DNA from: Bacteroides caecimuris
GTDB taxonomy: Bacteria > Bacteroidota > Bacteroidia > Bacteroidales > Bacteroidaceae
Direction: 5' to 3'
Length of the DNA stretch: 64,000 nucleotides
Assembly: GCF_001688725.2 (NCBI RefSeq)
Contig: NZ_CP015401.2
Span: 1,736,001-1,800,000 of the forward strand
The notes below the pieces were generated by a model. The model searched no databases. It was not told where the DNA came from and saw only the letters and a program-made list of their open reading frames with translations. The translations under genes and the position numbers were made by a program. This document shows positions 33,320-40,986 of the stretch, one piece after another (the stretch's first letter is position 1; each line of letters starts with the position of its first letter).

Positions 33320-34405
33320 ATGGCATTCGAAGCAACCAAAAAAGAATGGTGTGAACTCTATTCTTTCTTTCGTCTCCTGGCAGACGGAAAAGTAGTGCTA
33401 GGCACAGCAGACGCAAAGGCAGGAGAAACATCTTGGCCTATTGCAATGATTCAACGCGAAGAACATGACGGAACACGCCAATATTATATTGAAGAAGATA
33501 CAATCCGTATGGTGGGAGAGAGCGGGGTAAAATCAATGCCTCGTGAGGATTTTGGTATTGTAGCAGAACTGATATTGCAGGCTGTGAAAACTTCTTCGGA
33601 AAATGATGTAACCTCTCCGGAAGGAGTAGAAGAGTTTTTAGACGAAGCCGCCATTTTCGATTTGGAAGCAAAAACAGAAGATCGTACTGATTTCTCCATT
33701 GCATTTTGGCATCCGGAAGCTCCGTTGAGAGGTTTTAATGTCCGTTCGCGATTGGGGATGATGAATCCGTTGCTGGACGGAGGACGTGCTGCAAATCTAA
33801 AACTGGAACAGAGCGGAATTAAATTTGCCACTCCCACAGTGAATAAGATCAATGCCTTGCCTGAATCTCCGAATGAAGTTGCCGAACGAATGATGATGAT
33901 CGAACGTTTGGGCGGTGTACTTAAGTATTCTGATGTAGCTGACCGGGTATTCCGTAGCAATCTTCTAATGATTGACCTGCATTTTCCACGCGTCTTGACG
34001 GAAATGGTTCGTATGATGCATTTGGATGGTATCTCTCGCATTAGCGAGCTGACGGAAGTTATCAAACAAATGAATCCGTTAAAGATTAAAGATGAACTGA
34101 TAAATAAGCACAAGTTTTATGAGTTTAAGGTGAAGCAGTTCTTGATGGCATTAGCTTTAGGTATGCGTCCCGCGAAGATTTATAATGGATTGGATTCGGC
34201 TGTGGAAGGAATCTTGCTGGTAGGCGGAAGTGGAGAGGTGCTTTGTTATCATAAATCAGAAAAACAAGTGATGGAGGACTTTTTGTTTCAAAATACCCGG
34301 TTGGAAAAAGGAGCTTTGGAGAAAGATAAATACGGATTTTTGGAGAGAGAGAACGGAATCTATTATTTCAAACTGAATGCAAAGATTGGGCTAGTTAAGA
34401 GGTAA
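33320..34405 (+). CDS. HpaII-family restriction endonuclease-like protein (orphan)
   Basis: 361 residues, about the size of HpaII (358, from memory). The N-terminus (KKEWCELYSFFRLLADGKV) and central TDFSIAFWHP with GFNVRSRLG fit my recollection of the HpaII family, which cuts CCGG. If GFNVRSRLG is the PD-(D/E)XK strand, the usual Lys is Arg here, so the nuclease may be inactive. No methyltransferase is adjacent: neighbours are the C39-like gene and, across a long inverted repeat, a nitroreductase. CCGG occurs throughout the window. Family assignment is moderate; alternatives are a domesticated nuclease or an unrelated helical protein. Confidence 0.6.
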   Translation: MAFEATKKEWCELYSFFRLLADGKVVLGTADAKAGETSWPIAMIQREEHDGTRQYYIEEDTIRMVGESGVKSMPREDFGIVAELILQAVKTSSENDVTSPEGVEEFLDEAAIFDLEAKTEDRTDFSIAFWHPEAPLRGFNVRSRLGMMNPLLDGGRAANLKLEQSGIKFATPTVNKINALPESPNEVAERMMMIERLGGVLKYSDVADRVFRSNLLMIDLHFPRVLTEMVRMMHLDGISRISELTEVIKQMNPLKIKDELINKHKFYEFKVKQFLMALALGMRPAKIYNGLDSAVEGILLVGGSGEVLCYHKSEKQVMEDFLFQNTRLEKGALEKDKYGFLERENGIYYFKLNAKIGLVKR

Positions 34406-34420
34406 ATAATAATTAATGAA

Positions 34421-34576
34421 TTCACCACAGAGGACACGGAGGACACAGAGGTTTCTCTCTTTTCTTTCCGTAAGTAAAACAGAGCGATAAATGCGATAAA
34501 TACGTGAGACTCTGTGTTACTCTATAGTAAATAAAAAAGATTAAACCTCTGTGTCCTCCGTGTCCTCTGTGGTGAA
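34421..34576. repeat. 34-bp perfect inverted repeat between the HpaII-like and nitroreductase genes
   Basis: 34421-34454 is the exact reverse complement of 34543-34576 (core CACCACAGAGGACACGGAGG), around an 88-bp AT-rich centre. The right arm ends 13 bp before the nitroreductase ATG at 34590. It belongs to the same CACCACAGA family as the repeat at 29219. Confidence 0.85.
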
Positions 34577-34589
34577 AAAAATGTTATCC

Positions 34590-35159
34590 ATGAAAACGAA
34601 TGAAGTTTTAGAGAACATTAAAGCGCGTCGTAGCGTGCGCGCCTATACGAGTCAGCAAGTTTCAGAAGAAGATTTGCTGGCTATTTTGGAAGCTGCAACT
34701 TATGCACCTAGTGGCATGCATTTGGAAACATGGCACTTTACAGCTATTCAAAATGCAGATAAATTGACAGAACTGAATGAGCGCATTAAAGGAGCTTTTG
34801 CAAAAAGCGATGATTCCCGTTTGCAAGAGCGTGGGCATAGCAAGACCTATTGTTGCTATTATCATGCTCCGACTTTGGTGATTGTATCCAACGAACCTAC
34901 ACAATGGTGGGCTGGTATGGATTGTGCTTGTGCAATAGAAAATATGTTTCTGGCTGCCCATTCTTTAGGAATCGGCTCTTGCTGGATCAACCAGTTGGGC
35001 ACAACGTGTGATGATCCTGAAGTTCGTGAATATATAACCTCATTAGGTGTGCCTGCCAATCATAAAGTCTATGGTTGCGTAGCTTTGGGGTATGCTGATT
35101 CAAAGATTCCGATGAAAGAGAAAAATGTGAAAGCTGATACAGTAACGATTGTCAAGTAG
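34590..35159 (+). CDS. Nitroreductase family protein (FMN-dependent)
   Basis: 189 residues from the ATG at 34590 (MKTNEVLENIKARRSVRAY); the upstream frame overlaps the inverted repeat. Family motifs: RRSVRAYTSQQVSEEDL, ATYAPSGMHLETWHF (FMN contact), AGMDCACAIENMFLAAHSLG and GSCWINQLG. Such enzymes are homodimers using NAD(P)H and FMN to reduce nitro compounds or flavin; the true substrate cannot be read from sequence. Cysteines in SKTYCCYYHAP and DCACAIE are more numerous than usual. Confidence 0.9.
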   Translation: MKTNEVLENIKARRSVRAYTSQQVSEEDLLAILEAATYAPSGMHLETWHFTAIQNADKLTELNERIKGAFAKSDDSRLQERGHSKTYCCYYHAPTLVIVSNEPTQWWAGMDCACAIENMFLAAHSLGIGSCWINQLGTTCDDPEVREYITSLGVPANHKVYGCVALGYADSKIPMKEKNVKADTVTIVK

Positions 35160-35207
35160 AAGAAATATTCAGGATTGTAGTTGGATTTACATTCCATCTC
35201 ACGATAT

Positions 35208-35276
35208 GAGGTGCTGTCTAAAAAGTCGTTAGTAACTCTAACTCCCCTTCTTCCTAAAGGAGGAGAATGACGATAG
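35208..35276. repeat. Left part of dispersed hairpin repeat split by IS66 pair
   Basis: GCTGTCTAAAAAGTCG at 35213-35228 plus the following centre match the reverse complement of the intact element at 5877-5966. The match stops at 35276, where the IS begins, and resumes at 40763 with GAACCAACTTTTTAGACAGC (from 40771) after the IS pair. Confidence 0.8.
35268..35276. repeat. Outer target-site duplication, left copy (TGACGATAG)
   Basis: TGACGATAG abuts the left end of the IS pair and recurs at 40763-40771 abutting the right end. Nine bases match, one more than the 8 bp usual for IS66. Confidence 0.85.
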
Positions 35277-35311
35277 GTAACCATTCTATTGTAACCATTC
35301 TATTTTCCGCC

Positions 35312-35342
35312 TTGACACGCATCGCAACCCAGCATATCTTTG
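35312..35342 (+). promoter_or_regulatory. IS66 promoter (copy 1)
   Basis: TTG (35312-35314), 20-bp spacer, TATCTTTG (35335-35342), ending 27 bases before tnpA. The same sequence in the other copy is at 38057-38087. Confidence 0.7.
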
Positions 35343-35369
35343 CGCCATAACCAATTACTAACAAAGATT

Positions 35370-35738
35370 ATGGCAAAAGAAAAAGTAAACTACCAAGAGG
35401 TGTACGACCTCTATCAGCTGTGCTGCGAAACCAAAGACCTTCGCGAGTTCTGTGCGGATTATGGAGTGAATTACGACAAGTTCATGAACTGGCAGCGCCA
35501 CCAGCTATGGAGTGAGAAGTTAGGCAAGACAGTCCAGGTTGATCAACCCAAGGTTGCCAAGGTGCAGATAACCGGCAATCCCTGCAACAGTCCAACCGTG
35601 AAAATGGAAGTGAGACAGCCCGAAGGTGAAGCTCCGATAAGATGGGTAAAATTACAATTGGCATCAGGCGCAACGCTGTTCCTGAGAAACACCACAGTTC
35701 TTGATTTGAGCTTGTTGCTTAATAAAATGATAGGATGA
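35370..35738 (+). CDS. tnpA: IS66-family accessory protein TnpA (copy 1)
   Basis: 122 residues from the ATG at 35370 (MAKEKVNYQEVYDL); a 10-codon upstream extension includes the promoter region and is dropped. The N-terminal part (LREFCADYGVNYDKFMNW) is a helix-turn-helix-like DNA-binding region, and the C-terminal part has the beta-rich VKLQLASGATLFLRN. In IS66 elements this small protein assists transposition. The copy in the second element (38115-38483) differs by one residue (LFLRN to LFLKN). tnpB starts one base after the stop. Confidence 0.88.
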   Translation: MAKEKVNYQEVYDLYQLCCETKDLREFCADYGVNYDKFMNWQRHQLWSEKLGKTVQVDQPKVAKVQITGNPCNSPTVKMEVRQPEGEAPIRWVKLQLASGATLFLRNTTVLDLSLLLNKMIG

Positions 35739-35739
35739 C

Positions 35740-36084
35740 ATGCTGGGACTGAGTGCTAACCTGAACTATTACCTGTTCAACGGTAATGTTGATCTGCGGA
35801 AAGGTATTTTCCGATTATGTGAGAGTATAAGGGAAGAGATGTCACTTGACCCGAGCGATGCCTCCAACGTCTATATGTTCATGTCCCGTAACCGGAAGGT
35901 TGTGAAGATACTTCATTATGAACGCGGTTTTTATGTGCTTTACGAGAAACGTCCTGTCATGGGAAAGTTCAAGAAACCGGTATTTGATGAGGTCTCCAAA
36001 TGCTACCGGATACAATGGTCAGACATGGTCTATCTTACGGAAAGTATTGTAGTTGACAAGATGTACGTTAGTTCAAAAGATTAA
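35740..36084 (+). CDS. tnpB: IS66-family accessory protein TnpB (copy 1)
   Basis: 114 residues, the IS66 Orf2/TnpB (DUF1778-unrelated) type with the family opening: NYYLFNGNVDLRKGIFRLCE, then YMFMSRNRKVVKILHYERG and RIQWSDMVYLTES. It is essential for transposition in characterised IS66 elements, but its activity is unknown. It starts one base after tnpA, so it is probably translated by reinitiation. It differs from copy 2 in a few residues and has a slightly different C-terminal end (SSKD versus SPKDE). Confidence 0.9.
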   Translation: MLGLSANLNYYLFNGNVDLRKGIFRLCESIREEMSLDPSDASNVYMFMSRNRKVVKILHYERGFYVLYEKRPVMGKFKKPVFDEVSKCYRIQWSDMVYLTESIVVDKMYVSSKD

Positions 36085-36171
36085 TATTAATATATTGATT
36101 ATCAGTAAAATGATATAAAAATAAACGATAAAAAGTTTGCGTAACTGCCTGATTTTTCGTACCTTTATATC

Positions 36172-37953
36172 ATGATTGATGAAAGGGCATACGAGTTACT
36201 TTGCTGCCAGTTGGGTCTGGCGAATGAGGAAAAGGCAGGGCTTCGCAAACAGGTAAACGAACTGATTGCGAGGCTTAAGGCCATTGAAGAATCCAATAAG
36301 GAGAACTCCAAGGCTCTGGTTGATACAATCAATGACCTCAAAGATTCCCTCGAAAAGCAATCAACTACGGTTGAAAATTATAGGAAAGAAATGGAGCTTA
36401 TGAGAAAGCAGCTTGAAGCGAAAGACGAGGTGAACCGGATGCTGGCAAACGAGATATCCAATCTCAGGCTTCAGCTGGAGGACAGCAGGAAACACCGTTT
36501 CGGTCGTACTTCCGAGCAAAGAAGGCTGCTGAACAACCGTAACCTTGACAAGTCTGCACTGCATAAGTCCGAATATGACGGTTCTGACAGAAAGGATGAT
36601 GACAACGATAAGGCTGACGGTAACGAAACTGGTGGCAATACCTCTTCCGATAACGCAACTGCACAGAGCAGCCAACCTTCAAGAAGAAAGGAAACTGCAC
36701 CACGTGCCGTGAAAACCAAATTGAAAGTTGACAAAGTGGTAGTACATGAAGTGGACGAGTATTACACGCTTCCCGAAGGAGGACGGTTCATGAACCGCAA
36801 CGGTATGCCTGATGTGTGGGAATACAGGGTCATAGAACATGTAAGGGCTCATAACGTGGAGCATGTGTATAAGGTGGCAAGGGTAAAGCTTGCAGACGGA
36901 ACTTTTGTAAGCACAATGGAACATCCGCTGAAAAAACTTGGAGGTATTTTCTCCCCTGAACTGCTTGCCCGTCTGCTCTGTCTGAAATATGACTTCAGTA
37001 TGCCTGAGAACAGACAGATAAGACTGCTTGCCAGAGAGGGCATCCACATAAGCAACACCACACTGAACAGCTATATCCATAACGGAATCGCCAAACTCAA
37101 GGATTTTATCGGAGAGGTATTCAAGGGGTTTGTACAGCAGGCTGAATATCTTATGGTTGATGAGACGACCGAACTTGTAGGCATCGAAACAAAGGAAGGC
37201 AAGGCTTACAGGAGAAAGTACTTATGGGCATTCTTTGCAAAGCATATGAAGATGGTCTATTACCACTATAACAACGGCAGCAGGTCATCCGATGCGGCGA
37301 AGTCGTTTCTGGAACATTTTATGGGGACCCTTTCCACTGACGGATATACGGTTTACAGAATGTTTGATGGAGAAGACTCAAAGGTGCTTCATATAGGATG
37401 CTGGACGCACTGCAGAAGGTTGTGGGTTGACGCCTTGCCTTCGGACAGGACAGCGATGGAGATAATAGACTCCATCGGCGATATGTTCATGAATGAAGAT
37501 CTGTTCCGCACCATGAAGCTCAGCGGTGAGCAGATAAGGGGGAAAAGACGGAAGCTTACAGGACCGATCCTTGAAAGTATCCATCATAAGGTGGTCATGA
37601 TGATGCAGGATGCGAAGATTATGGCTAACGAACTGATGAGAAAGGCTGTCAATTATACGTTAAACCAGTGGAAGTCCCTGAGAAATATCCTCAAGGACGG
37701 TGCAGCGGAAATATCGAACAACCTCTGTGAACAAAGGATGAAACCGGTAAAGCTGTTGCTCAAGAACTGTATGAACATAGGCAGTGAGGATGCGGCAGAA
37801 AACTCGGCATTCATCTTCTCTCTGATAGAAAGCTGCAAGCTTAATGGCATAGACCCTCAGGATTACCTGAAGCACCTGTTCGAATGTATTCTTCATGGTA
37901 AGGACTGCGACAAGAAGACTCTTCTACCATGTTTTTATAAACCGGAATGTTAA
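36172..37953 (+). CDS. tnpC: IS66-family transposase TnpC (copy 1)
   Basis: 593 residues. N-terminal coiled coil (about 25-110, LRKQVNELIARLKAIEESNK), a charged Asn/Ser-rich linker (about 135-175), then the DDE_Tnp_IS66 catalytic domain. Its acidic residues lie in LMVDETTELVG (Asp), STDGYTVYRMF (Asp) and NNLCEQRMKPVKLLLKN (Glu). A promoter-like TACCTTTA lies just before the start with a TTTG about 20 bp upstream, so tnpC may have its own transcript. Complete and apparently functional. Confidence 0.93.
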   Translation: MIDERAYELLCCQLGLANEEKAGLRKQVNELIARLKAIEESNKENSKALVDTINDLKDSLEKQSTTVENYRKEMELMRKQLEAKDEVNRMLANEISNLRLQLEDSRKHRFGRTSEQRRLLNNRNLDKSALHKSEYDGSDRKDDDNDKADGNETGGNTSSDNATAQSSQPSRRKETAPRAVKTKLKVDKVVVHEVDEYYTLPEGGRFMNRNGMPDVWEYRVIEHVRAHNVEHVYKVARVKLADGTFVSTMEHPLKKLGGIFSPELLARLLCLKYDFSMPENRQIRLLAREGIHISNTTLNSYIHNGIAKLKDFIGEVFKGFVQQAEYLMVDETTELVGIETKEGKAYRRKYLWAFFAKHMKMVYYHYNNGSRSSDAAKSFLEHFMGTLSTDGYTVYRMFDGEDSKVLHIGCWTHCRRLWVDALPSDRTAMEIIDSIGDMFMNEDLFRTMKLSGEQIRGKRRKLTGPILESIHHKVVMMMQDAKIMANELMRKAVNYTLNQWKSLRNILKDGAAEISNNLCEQRMKPVKLLLKNCMNIGSEDAAENSAFIFSLIESCKLNGIDPQDYLKHLFECILHGKDCDKKTLLPCFYKPEC

Positions 37954-37982
37954 AACAAAAATATTTTCTTGCGGGCATTTTT

Positions 37983-38012
37983 ATTTTATCGGCTGAAAAA
38001 CAGCCGATAAAA
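37983..38012. terminator. Hairpin near the right end of IS66 copy 1
   Basis: TTTATCGGCTG pairs perfectly with CAGCCGATAAA around AAAAA, between tnpC and the right terminal repeat. The same hairpin is at about 40707-40731 in copy 2 (there CAGCCGATAAG). It can stop transcripts leaving tnpC. Confidence 0.7.
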
Positions 38013-38040
38013 TTGTCGTGGCGGAAAATAGAATGATTAC

Positions 38041-38049
38041 CATTCTATT
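38041..38049. repeat. Inner target-site duplication, right copy (CATTCTATT)
   Basis: CATTCTATT follows the right end of the younger element and equals 35282-35290 before its left end. These bases belong to the left terminal repeat of the older element, which continues TTCCGCC at 38050. Confidence 0.87.
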
Positions 38050-38114
38050 TTCCGCCTTGACACGCATCGCAACCCAGCATATCTTTGCGCCATAACCAAT
38101 TACTAACAAAGATT

Positions 38115-38483
38115 ATGGCAAAAGAAAAAGTAAACTACCAGGAGGTGTACGACCTCTATCAGCTGTGCTGCGAAACCAAAGACCTTCGCGAATTCTGTGC
38201 GGATTATGGAGTGAATTACGATAAGTTCATGAACTGGCAGCGCCACCAGCTATGGAGTGAGAAGTTAGGCAAGACAGTCCAGGTTGATCAACCCAAGGTT
38301 GCCAAAGTCCAGATAACCGGCAATCCCTGCAACAGTCCAACCGTGAAAATGGAAGTGAGACAGCCCGAAGGTGAAGCTCCGATAAGATGGGTAAAATTAC
38401 AATTGGCATCAGGCGCAACGCTGTTTCTGAAAAACACCACTGTTCTTGATTTGAGTTTGTTGCTTAATAAAATGATAGGATGA
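38115..38483 (+). CDS. tnpA: IS66-family accessory protein TnpA (copy 2)
   Basis: 122 residues, essentially the same as copy 1 (start ATG at 38115, MAKEKVNYQEVYDL) with one substitution near the C-terminus. It keeps its promoter (TATCTTTG at 38080-38087) because the insertion at the left end spared the internal sequence. The older element thus retains all its genes, although its left terminal repeat is split. Confidence 0.88.
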   Translation: MAKEKVNYQEVYDLYQLCCETKDLREFCADYGVNYDKFMNWQRHQLWSEKLGKTVQVDQPKVAKVQITGNPCNSPTVKMEVRQPEGEAPIRWVKLQLASGATLFLKNTTVLDLSLLLNKMIG

Positions 38484-38484
38484 T

Positions 38485-38832
38485 ATGCTTGGACTGAGTA
38501 CTAACCTGAACTATTATCTGTTCAACGGTAATGTGGATTTGCGGAAAGGTATTTTCCGATTATGTGAGAGTATAAGGGAAGAGATGTCACTTGACCCGAG
38601 CGATGCCTCCAACGTCTATATGTTCATGTCCAGGAACCGTAAGGTTGTGAAGATACTTCATTATGAACGCGGTTTTTATGTGCTTTACGAGAAACGTCCT
38701 GTTATGGGGAAATTCAAGAAACCTGTATTTGATGAAGTTTCCAGATGCTACCGGATCCAGTGGTCTGATATGGCATACCTGACGGAAAGCATCGTAGTCG
38801 ACAGGATGTATGTAAGCCCTAAAGATGAATAA
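38485..38832 (+). CDS. tnpB: IS66-family accessory protein TnpB (copy 2)
   Basis: 115 residues with the same motifs as copy 1 (YLFNGNVDLRKGIFRLCESI, VYMFMSRNRKVVKILHYERG). Differences cluster near the C-terminus (SRCYRIQWSDMAYL, VVDRMYVSPKDE). One base separates it from tnpA. Most base changes against copy 1 are at synonymous positions, indicating that both copies were under selection as functional genes before they met here. Confidence 0.9.
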   Translation: MLGLSTNLNYYLFNGNVDLRKGIFRLCESIREEMSLDPSDASNVYMFMSRNRKVVKILHYERGFYVLYEKRPVMGKFKKPVFDEVSRCYRIQWSDMAYLTESIVVDRMYVSPKDE

Positions 38833-38914
38833 CAAGGTATTGATATCCAATGGAATAATAAAAATGAACAGTAAAAAGTTTGCGTAACTGCCTGATTTTT
38901 CGTATCTTTATATC

Positions 38915-40675
38915 ATGATTGATGAAAGGGCATACGAGTTACTTTGCTGCCAGTTGGGTCTGGCGAATGAGGAAAAGGCAGGGCTTCGCAAACAGGTAAA
39001 CGAACTGATTGCGAGGCTTAAGGCCATTGAAAATTCCAATAAGGAGAACTCCAAGGCTCTGGTTGATACAATCAATGAATTATCCGTAACAGTCGAGAAC
39101 TATCGAAAAGAAATGGAGCTTATGAGAAAGCAGCTTGAAGCGAAAGACGAGGTGAACCGGATGCTGGCAAACGAGATATCCAATCTCAGGCTTCAGCTTG
39201 AGGACAGCAGGAAACACCGTTTCGGCCGTACTTCCGAGCAAAGAAAACTGCTGAACAACCGTAACCTTGACAAGTCTGCACTGCATAAGTCCGAATATGA
39301 CGGTTCTGACAGAAAGGATGATGACAACGATAAGGCTGACGGTAACGAAACCGGCAGCAGTACCATTTCTGGTAGCACACCTGCACAGGACAGCCAACCT
39401 TCAAGAAGAAAGGAAACTGCACCACGTGCCGTGAAAACCAAATTGAAAGTTGACAAAGTGGTAGTACATGAAGTGGACGAGTATTACACGCTTCCCGAAG
39501 GAGGACGGTTCATGAACCGCAACGGTATGCCTGATGTGTGGGAATACAGGGTTATAGAACATGTAAGGGCTCATAACGTGGAGCATGTGTATAAGGTGGC
39601 AAGGGTAAAGCTTGCAGACGGCACTTTCGCGAACACGATGGAACATCCGCTGAAAGACCTTGGAGGCATCTTCTCTCCTGAACTGCTTGCCCGTCTGCTC
39701 TGTCTGAAATACGACTTCAGCATGCCGGAGAACAGGCAGATAAGACTGCTTGCCAGAGAGGGCATCCACATAAGCAACACCACACTGAACAGCTATATCC
39801 ATAACGGAATCGCCAAACTCAAGGGTTTTATCGGAGAGGTATTCAAGGGGTTTGTACAGCAGGCTGAATATCTTATGGTTGATGAGACGACCGAACTTGT
39901 AGGCGTCGAAACAAAGGAAGGCAAGGCTTACAGGAGAAAGTACTTATGGGCATTCTTTGCAAAGCATATGAAGATGGTCTATTACCACTATAACAACGGC
40001 AGCAGGTCATCCGATGCGGCGAAGTCGTTCCTGGAACATTTTATGGGGACCCTTTCCACTGACGGATATACGGTTTACAGAATGTTTGATGGAGAAGACT
40101 CAAAGGTGCTTCATATAGGATGCTGGACGCACTGCAGAAGGTTGTGGGTTGACGCCTTGCCTTCGGACAGGACAGCGATGGAGATAATAGACTCCATCGG
40201 CGATATGTTCATGAATGAAGATCTGTTCCGCACCATGAAGCTCAGCGGTGAGCAGATAAAGGGGAAAAGACGGAAGCTTACAGGACCGATCCTTGAAAGT
40301 ATCCATCATAAGGTGGTCATGATGATGCAGGATGCGAAGATTATGGCTAACGAACTGATGAGAAAGGCTGTCAATTATACGTTAAACCAGTGGAAGTCCC
40401 TGAGAAATATCCTCAAGGACGGTGCAGCGGAAATATCGAACAACCTCTGTGAACAAAGGATGAAACCGGTAAAGCTGTTGCTCAAGAACTGTATGAACAT
40501 AGGCAGTGAGGATGCGGCAGAAAACTCGGCATTCATCTTCTCTCTGATAGAAAGCTGTAAGCTTAATGGCATAGACCCTCAGGATTACCTGAAGCACCTG
40601 TTCGAATGTATTCTTCATGGTAAGGACTGCGACAAGAAGACTCTTCTACCATGTTTTTATAAACCGGAATGTTAA
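38915..40675 (+). CDS. tnpC: IS66-family transposase TnpC (copy 2)
   Basis: 586 residues, the same architecture as copy 1 with intact Asp, Asp and Glu motifs. It is seven residues shorter in the coiled coil (INELSVTVENY against INDLKDSLEKQSTTVENY), and the linker (GSSTISGSTPAQDSQ against GGNTSSDNATAQSSQ) is strongly different. The catalytic half is almost identical to copy 1. This uneven divergence points to recombination between IS66 copies or to selection on the N-terminal part. A TATCTTTA promoter-like element ends just before its start. Confidence 0.92.
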   Translation: MIDERAYELLCCQLGLANEEKAGLRKQVNELIARLKAIENSNKENSKALVDTINELSVTVENYRKEMELMRKQLEAKDEVNRMLANEISNLRLQLEDSRKHRFGRTSEQRKLLNNRNLDKSALHKSEYDGSDRKDDDNDKADGNETGSSTISGSTPAQDSQPSRRKETAPRAVKTKLKVDKVVVHEVDEYYTLPEGGRFMNRNGMPDVWEYRVIEHVRAHNVEHVYKVARVKLADGTFANTMEHPLKDLGGIFSPELLARLLCLKYDFSMPENRQIRLLAREGIHISNTTLNSYIHNGIAKLKGFIGEVFKGFVQQAEYLMVDETTELVGVETKEGKAYRRKYLWAFFAKHMKMVYYHYNNGSRSSDAAKSFLEHFMGTLSTDGYTVYRMFDGEDSKVLHIGCWTHCRRLWVDALPSDRTAMEIIDSIGDMFMNEDLFRTMKLSGEQIKGKRRKLTGPILESIHHKVVMMMQDAKIMANELMRKAVNYTLNQWKSLRNILKDGAAEISNNLCEQRMKPVKLLLKNCMNIGSEDAAENSAFIFSLIESCKLNGIDPQDYLKHLFECILHGKDCDKKTLLPCFYKPEC

Positions 40676-40762
40676 AACAAAAATATTTTCTTGCGGGCAT
40701 TTTTATTTTATCGGCTGAAAAACAGCCGATAAGATTGTCGTGGCGGAAAATAGAATGATTAC

Positions 40763-40771
40763 TGACGATAG
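40763..40771. repeat. Outer target-site duplication, right copy (TGACGATAG)
   Basis: It matches 35268-35276 exactly and is followed by the remainder of the split hairpin repeat (GAACCAACTTTTTAGACAGC from 40771). Confidence 0.85.
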
Positions 40772-40796
40772 AACCAACTTTTTAGACAGCTTCTTT

Positions 40797-40905
40797 TTGC
40801 TTGTTCAGCCCCGGGTTCTTGTTTGTTCAGTCCCAGGCTTTTGCTTATTCATCCCCGGGCTGATAAAAATAATCCCAGGGCTTACATTCATTAAGCCCCG
40901 GGATT
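40797..40905. repeat. 22-bp tandem repeat (3 copies) plus hairpin downstream of gcvP
   Basis: Units start at 40797, 40819 and 40841 (TTGCTTGTTCAGCCCCGGGT type). A hairpin follows: AATCCCAGGGCTT pairs with AAGCCCCGGGATT (about 40871-40905, one mismatch). On the minus strand this lies after gcvP and may serve as its terminator. The 40676-40986 gap holds only the IS end and these repeats. Confidence 0.75.
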
Positions 40906-40986
40906 ATTTCTTATTGAGATGCTTCTAAAAAAAAATCTAATGAATTGAATTTTTTCTAATGAATGGATTTTCCCAATAAATCACCT

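Larger units (their letters stand above)
35291..38040 (+). mobile_element. Younger IS66-family element inserted into the left terminal repeat of the older one
   Basis: 2750 bp from GTAACCATTCTATTTTCCGC at 35291 to GAATGATTAC at 38040. It is flanked by CATTCTATT on both sides (35282-35290 and 38041-38049), which is terminal-repeat sequence of the older copy. It therefore landed inside that repeat and duplicated 9 bp of it. It carries complete tnpA, tnpB and tnpC. Confidence 0.87.
35277..40762 (+). mobile_element. Older IS66-family element (outer copy), interrupted at its left end by a second copy
   Basis: The first 14 bases of its left end (GTAACCATTCTATT, 35277-35290) lie alone; the rest runs from 38041/38050 to 40762. 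Its right end reads GGCGGAAAATAGAATGATTA plus C, the inverted partner of GTAACCATTCTATTTTCCGC with one mismatch in the tip. Its genes are the tnpA/tnpB/tnpC set at 38115-40675. Without the insertion it would be about 2.73 kb. It is flanked by TGACGATAG on both sides. Insertion in the hairpin repeat disrupted no gene. Confidence 0.85.

Noticed and set aside
35277..40762. Composite transposon with cargo
   Set aside because: The two IS copies are directly nested with no cargo between them; ends and duplications fit two separate insertions.
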